Program-made: the position numbers and the translations under genes | Assembly: GCA_028288315.1 (NCBI GenBank) | Contig: JAQBNY010000256.1 | Span: forward strand, 1 to 5,800 | Length of the DNA stretch: 5,800 nucleotides | Origin: Mucilaginibacter sp. | Lineage (GTDB): Bacteria > Bacteroidota > Bacteroidia > Sphingobacteriales > Sphingobacteriaceae | Reading direction: 5' to 3' | The notes under the pieces: generated by a model | What the model was told of the DNA's origin: nothing | Database searches by the model: none | What the model saw: the letters and a program-made list of their open reading frames with translations, nothing else | Shown here: one piece after another, positions 4,367 to 5,800 of the stretch | Numbering within the stretch: the stretch's first letter is position 1 | How the letters are laid out: each line of letters begins with the position of its first letter

Positions 4367-5800
4367 ATAGTTTTTTTGAACGGCGATATATTATTGCCGG
4401 TATCTTCATCACATTTGTATTGATATTGCTGGCCCGCCTGTTTTATATTCAGGTGGTTGATGACCGCTATTTTCTGTACGCCAGCCAAAACGTTGTACGC
4501 AAGTTTGTTAAGTACCCTGCCCGTGGCCCAATATTGGATCGTAATGGTACTATAATGGTACAAAACCAGCCCATTTATGATATAGTAGTAATACCCAAAC
4601 AGGTAAAACCTTTTGATACGGTTGAGTTTTGCAAGTTGTTAGGCATTGATAGAGAAGGCTACGATAAACGTATGATTAAGGCCCGCAAGTATTCGCCTTA
4701 TCGCGCATCGGTTTTTGAGAAACAGCTATCGGCACAATTATACGCTTCTTTCCAGGAGCGCCTTTCGGAGTTTCCTGGTTTTTTTCCGCAGCAAAGAATA
4801 ATCCGCACCTATCCTGATTCGGCGGCCGCCCAGTTTCTTGGTTATATTGGTGAGGTTACAGATCCTATCATTAAGCGCTCGGCAGGCTATTATGCTCCTG
4901 GTGATTATATTGGTATAACCGGAGTTGAAAGATCATATGAAACGCTTTTGCGCGGTACACGCGGTGTAGAACGTTCAATGGTAGATTCGCGCAATGTGGT
5001 TAAAGGTAAATATGCAAACGGTGCTTATGATACAGTAGCCGTAGCAGGTGAACGCCTGGTGTCGTCATTAGATATGCGCATCCAAAAACTGGGCGAAGCA
5101 TTGATGAAGAACAAGGTAGGCAGCATTGTAGCAATTGAACCTGCAACCGGCGAGATACTGGCGTATGTAAGCAGTCCTACTTATGATCCTAACCTTTTAG
5201 TAGGCCGTGAACGTGGTAATAACGCCGCTAAATTATATAAAGACCCATACAAACCATTCTTTGCAAGGCCTGTACAGGCTTATTATCCTCCGGGCTCGTC
5301 GTTTAAGCCGTTAAACGCGCTTATAGCTATGCAGGAAGGAGTTATTACTCCGCAAACCACCTATTACTGTCCGGGTTATTATATATCTGGTAATCGTAGG
5401 ATAAGGTGTTTTCAAGGCGAGAAACACGGCTATGTAACCCTGAGTAGTGCAGTAGCCGAATCTTGCAATGGCTACTTTGATATGGTGTTTGAAAAGCTGA
5501 TAAACCGGAACGGCCCGAAAAATACAGATACGTCATTTACTATTTGGCGAAATAATGTGGCCAAATTTGGCTTGGGCACTAAGCTTGACCTGGATATGCC
5601 AAGCGAAGGCAGGGGTTATTTGCCTAAAGCATCGTTTTATGATAAGTTGTACCACCGTGGCGGCTGGCGTTCTAGTACTGTTATTTCATTGGGTATAGGG
5701 CAAGGAGAATTATTGGCTACGCCTTTGCAGCTGGCTAATATTGAAGCCACCATTGCTAACCATGGCTTTTATTATAAACCCCATCTGATAAAAGCCATTG
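4363..5800 (+). CDS. mrdA: Penicillin-binding protein 2 (elongation transpeptidase), 3' end cut by window
   Basis: PBP2 is the class B penicillin-binding protein that cross-links new side-wall peptidoglycan in the periplasm, paired with the glycosyltransferase RodA. The frame stays open from ATG 4363 to the window edge, giving 479 residues. A membrane anchor (about 10-27) is followed by the dimerisation/pedestal domain beginning RGPILDRNG (54-62), with GITGVERSYE (about 185-194). The transpeptidase domain has the active-site motif SSFK (S312 nucleophile, K315) inside PPGSSFKP, and SCN (367-369). The third motif, KTG or KSG, would lie beyond the edge, with an estimated 120-200 residues missing. 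Cys336 and Cys349 flank a short loop between the first two motifs and could form a disulfide; this is inference. The ATGA overlap with mreD implies translational coupling. PBP3/FtsI is an alternative in principle, but the mreBCD context and the sequence around both motifs favour PBP2. Confidence 0.95.
   Translation, partial: MNSFFERRYIIAGIFITFVLILLARLFYIQVVDDRYFLYASQNVVRKFVKYPARGPILDRNGTIMVQNQPIYDIVVIPKQVKPFDTVEFCKLLGIDREGYDKRMIKARKYSPYRASVFEKQLSAQLYASFQERLSEFPGFFPQQRIIRTYPDSAAAQFLGYIGEVTDPIIKRSAGYYAPGDYIGITGVERSYETLLRGTRGVERSMVDSRNVVKGKYANGAYDTVAVAGERLVSSLDMRIQKLGEALMKNKVGSIVAIEPATGEILAYVSSPTYDPNLLVGRERGNNAAKLYKDPYKPFFARPVQAYYPPGSSFKPLNALIAMQEGVITPQTTYYCPGYYISGNRRIRCFQGEKHGYVTLSSAVAESCNGYFDMVFEKLINRNGPKNTDTSFTIWRNNVAKFGLGTKLDLDMPSEGRGYLPKASFYDKLYHRGGWRSSTVISLGIGQGELLATPLQLANIEATIANHGFYYKPHLIKAI

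Overview
The window reads as a piece of a Bacteroidota chromosome, most likely from the Sphingobacteriaceae (Mucilaginibacter/Pedobacter-like). Three things point there: moderate-to-low GC, promoter elements of the Bacteroidota type (TAnnTTTG at -7 instead of TATAAT), and the gene order purH, mreB, mreC, mreD, mrdA, which I recall as common in that phylum. The genus-level guess is an inference from style, not a database match. All confidently called genes lie on the + strand, and nothing in the genes suggests recent transfer.

Layout. Positions 1-112 hold no gene I can support. They contain an AT-rich inverted repeat (50-78) and three tandem heptamers (89-109) that abut a -7 promoter element (113-120). 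purH (142-1668) encodes the bifunctional enzyme for the last two steps of IMP synthesis. A 237-bp AT-rich gap (1669-1905) follows, with a weak terminator-like stem, a doubtful 21-codon ORF, an 11-bp direct repeat and a probable mreB promoter (TAACTTCG, 1874-1881). Then come mreB (1906-2928), a 93-bp spacer almost filled by a long imperfect inverted repeat (2943-3015), mreC (3022-3855), mreD (3848-4366) and the first 479 codons of mrdA/PBP2 (4363 to the window end). mreC/mreD overlap by 8 bp and mreD/mrdA by 4 bp (ATGA).

Function. The four mre/mrd genes encode the core of the elongasome. Cytoplasmic MreB filaments under the membrane link through the membrane proteins MreC and MreD to the transpeptidase PBP2, which builds side-wall peptidoglycan. 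The glycosyltransferase partner RodA is expected just past the right edge. purH is a metabolic neighbour and appears to have its own promoter.

The genes are ordinary housekeeping genes, and I see no new defence, mobile or biosynthetic system. The more interesting material is between genes: heptamer-built low-complexity DNA in two spacers, one of which can fold into a hairpin ending 6 nt before the mreC start codon. There are also two start-codon corrections: purH at ATG 142 rather than TTG 118, and mreD at ATG 3848 rather than TTG 3806.
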